DNA of 16,701 bases. Origin: CAZFAT01 sp964517075 (GTDB lineage Bacteria > Acidobacteriota > Vicinamibacteria > Vicinamibacterales > SCN-69-37). The notes beneath the pieces are model-generated. The model saw only the letters and a program-made list of their open reading frames with translations, searched no databases and was not told where the DNA came from. A program made the translations under genes and the position numbers. How positions within the stretch are numbered: position 1 is the stretch's first letter; every line of letters begins with the position of its first letter. Of this stretch, positions 15,137 to 16,701 are shown in pieces. The stretch is from NCBI GenBank assembly GCA_964517075.1, contig CAZFAT010000306.1, positions 1 to 16,701 of the forward strand. Direction: 5' to 3'.

Positions 15137-15152
15137 TGGCAGTCCTCTTGCA
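15137..15152 (+). promoter_or_regulatory. Sigma54 (-24/-12) promoter candidate for the repeat-protein gene
   Basis: TGGCAG-TCCTC-TTGCA matches the RpoN consensus TGGCAC-N5-TTGCW at 10 of 11 defined positions, with the invariant GG (15138-15139) and GC (15150-15151) at the right spacing. The start would be near 15163, ten bases before the AAGGAGGT ribosome site at 15173-15180 and 22 before the ATG at 15185. The geometry from promoter to start codon is internally consistent. Sigma54 use requires an enhancer-binding activator; no clear upstream site was identified. Confidence 0.6.
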
Positions 15153-15184
15153 CAACCGGGTGTCGAGACCGCAAGGAGGTCTGT

Positions 15185-15871
15185 ATGCACACCCGAACGC
15201 TCGCTCTGGTGGCCGCGCTCGCGGCCGCGACACCGGCCGCAGCCGACGCGCAATGGGGCGGCGGCGTTCCGCCGCGGAACACGCGTGCGATTGAGACGCC
15301 GGCGTATCGGGCCGGATACGAGCGCGGCATCCGCCGCGGCGAAGACGACAGCCGCGGCAATCAGCGGTACGACTACGCCGGCAAATCCGACTATCGGAAC
15401 GGGGACGCGGGGTATCGGCGCGATTACGGCGATCGCGAGCGGTATCGCCTGGAATTCCGCGTCGGCTTCGAAACCGGTTACCGGGAGGGCTTCGAGCAGT
15501 TCCGTCCAGGCTACGGCCGCGCCAACGGCTGGCGCCAGGGCGCCAGCGGACCGCCGCCATGGGCCACCGCCCGAGGCCGCGGCAGTTACCCACGCACGGA
15601 CCTCGCGTTCCGCACCGGATTCACCGACGGCTACGAAGCCGGCCTGCGCGAGGGGCGCGATCGCGACCGGTTCGATCCCATCCGCGAAGGGCGGTATCGG
15701 TCCGGCGATCACGGCTACAACCGCAGCTACGGCTCGCGCGACTTCTACCGCGTGCGATTCCGCGAGGGGTTCCTGGAAGGCTACGAGCACGGCTACAACG
15801 ACGGCTGGCGGTACGACGCTCGCTATGACGGCCGCAACAGGAACAATCGTCCAGGCTGGTGGCCCTGGTAG
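15185..15871 (+). CDS. Secreted Tyr/Arg/Gly-rich protein with two tandem ~65-residue repeats
   Basis: No enzyme family is recognised. The 228-residue product has a Sec signal peptide (MHTRTLALVAALAAATPAAA, cleavage near ADAQ) and two internal repeats, ~40-106 and ~141-204. Each opens with a YRxGYxxGxxxG unit (AYRAGYERGIRRGEDD / AFRTGFTDGYEAGLREGRD). A middle part with paired GY and YGxR motifs follows (DAGYRRDYGDRERYR / DHGYNRSYGSRDFYR), and each closes with FRxGFxxGYxxG (FRVGFETGYREGF / FRREGF-like FREGFLEGYEHGY). A Pro/Gly/Arg linker separates them. GxxxG spacing with aromatic residues suggests helices that pack together. The start follows a perfect AAGGAGGT at 4 bases. Similar secreted proteins recur in Acidobacteriota, as far as I recall, without known function. 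A sigma54-like promoter lies just upstream. Confidence 0.85.
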   Translation: MHTRTLALVAALAAATPAAADAQWGGGVPPRNTRAIETPAYRAGYERGIRRGEDDSRGNQRYDYAGKSDYRNGDAGYRRDYGDRERYRLEFRVGFETGYREGFEQFRPGYGRANGWRQGASGPPPWATARGRGSYPRTDLAFRTGFTDGYEAGLREGRDRDRFDPIREGRYRSGDHGYNRSYGSRDFYRVRFREGFLEGYEHGYNDGWRYDARYDGRNRNNRPGWWPW

Positions 15872-15948
15872 GGAGAAGGGGAGTAGTCTGTCCGCCTCAC
15901 GACCTGCCAGATCCAGGAGCTCGGCGGGCCCTTCGAGGGGGACGGACG

Positions 15949-16701
15949 ATGGCGACCGGCGGATACGACGTGATTGTGGTGGGCGCGCGCTGCGCGGGAT
16001 CGCCGGTGGCCATGCTCCTCGCACGTCGCGGCCACAAGGTGCTCATGGTCGATCGAGCCACGTTCCCGAGCGACACCATCTCCACGCATCTCATCCATCC
16101 CCCCGGCGTCGCCGCGCTCAGGCGATGGGGGCTGCTCGATCGGCTTCTCGCCACCGGCTGCCCGCCCATACATCGCTATGCGTTCGACATGGGACCGTTC
16201 GTGTTCGACGGCACGCCGGGCCCTGCCGACGAGCCGCTGGCCTACGCGCCGCGTCGCACCGTGCTCGACAAGTTGCTGGTGGACGCCGCCGCCGAGGCCG
16301 GCGTGGAAGTTCGCGAAGGCTTCTCGGTCGAGGACATCGTGATGGACGACGGTCGCGCGACCGGCATTCGTGGTCACGACAAGGGCGGCGCGACAGTCAC
16401 CGATCGGGCGACCGTGGTGATTGGCGCCGACGGGCTGCGCTCGCGGGTGGTCGAGGCCGTTCATCCGGAGCAGTACCACGAGCGGCCGCCCCTCCAGGCG
16501 GGCTACTACACCTACTGGAGCGGACTGCCCACGGAGGGATGCTTGGAAGGGTTCGATCGAGGCAACCGCGGCTTCGCGGCCTGGCCGACGCACGACGACC
16601 TCACGCTGGTCGTGGTGAGCTGGCCGATGGCGGAGTTCGAGACGAACAAGCGCGAGATCGAGCGCCACTATCTGGAGGCGTGCGATCGCGCCCCGCTCGG
16701 C
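15949..16701 (+). CDS. FAD-dependent oxidoreductase / monooxygenase-like, 3'-truncated
   Basis: The frame runs from ATG 15949 to the window end, giving the first 251 residues of a flavoprotein of the PF01494 / geranylgeranyl-reductase-like group. The FAD Rossmann start is YDVIVVGARCAGSPVAMLLA (GxxxxG form, 6-25), with D35 ending strand 2. THLIHPPGVAALRRWGLLDR (46-65) and PRRTVLDKLLVDAAAEAG (101-118) follow, then the second FAD motif VIGADGLRSRVV (157-168). A substrate-domain part PLQAGYYTYWSGLP comes next. GAGGGGGA lies 7 bases before the ATG. The GARCAG form and the HPPGVAALRRWGL stretch suit single-component flavin monooxygenases and related reductases acting on aromatic or isoprenoid compounds; the substrate is unknown. 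No signal peptide, so cytoplasmic. It begins 77 bases after the repeat-protein gene and could share its transcript. Confidence 0.87.
   Translation, partial: MATGGYDVIVVGARCAGSPVAMLLARRGHKVLMVDRATFPSDTISTHLIHPPGVAALRRWGLLDRLLATGCPPIHRYAFDMGPFVFDGTPGPADEPLAYAPRRTVLDKLLVDAAAEAGVEVREGFSVEDIVMDDGRATGIRGHDKGGATVTDRATVVIGADGLRSRVVEAVHPEQYHERPPLQAGYYTYWSGLPTEGCLEGFDRGNRGFAAWPTHDDLTLVVVSWPMAEFETNKREIERHYLEACDRAPLG

Noticed and set aside
14558..16024. A 488-codon minus-strand open frame across the methyltransferase, repeat-protein and FAD genes
   Set aside because: Crosses three plus-strand genes with recognised motifs; Ala/Val-rich shadow without domain.

Overview
The window is a high-GC bacterial chromosome segment with dense coding, most likely from the Acidobacteriota, probably a Vicinamibacteria-like lineage. 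Four features point there by family knowledge: an ADOP-type FtsX permease tail, a very long Oar-like TonB-dependent receptor with an N-terminal carboxypeptidase-regulatory domain, a 'VWFA-related Acidobacterial domain' protein, and a Tyr/Arg/Gly-rich secreted repeat protein. No rRNA, tRNA, CRISPR array, insertion sequence or phage gene was seen. Almost every product carries an export signal or membrane segments, so this is a cell-envelope region.

Layout, left to right. Positions 1-584 (+) hold the C-terminal end of an ABC-type permease. It converges on a three-gene minus-strand cluster read from right to left: TonB-dependent receptor (6633-2944), Tat-exported flavin amine-oxidase-like protein (2861-1395) and a monohaem c-type cytochrome (1398-646). 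The last two overlap by 4 bases. A sigma70-like promoter with a 17-base spacer lies upstream of the receptor, with two ATTAATTG copies just beyond its -35 box, and a perfect 14-bp GC-rich hairpin sits between receptor and oxidoreductase. I infer a module in which the receptor imports a substrate and the periplasmic flavoenzyme oxidises it, passing electrons to the cytochrome.

A 575-base gap separates this cluster from a divergent plus-strand pair: a secreted VWA-like protein (7209-9257) and a secreted protein built of carboxypeptidase-regulatory-like beta-sandwich domains (9312-11045). The pair converges on a second minus-strand run (14184-11239) of four closely packed genes: HupE/UreJ-type membrane protein, membrane-anchored beta-domain protein ('transmembrane anchor protein' type), a small secreted DUF5666-like protein, and an Asp-box sialidase-like protein. 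HupE and the anchor overlap by ATGA. The HupE-anchor pairing suggests a metal or envelope function; the sialidase-like gene at the end is unexpected.

On the right, three plus-strand genes follow: a PF13679-type methyltransferase, a 228-residue secreted protein made of two tandem repeats of about 65 residues, behind a very good sigma54 (-24/-12) promoter candidate, and the first 251 codons of an FAD-dependent oxidoreductase cut by the window edge.

The strongest leads for new biology are the flavoenzyme-cytochrome-receptor cluster, the HupE-anchor-DUF5666-sialidase run, and the sigma54-linked repeat protein. None is a proven new system from sequence alone.
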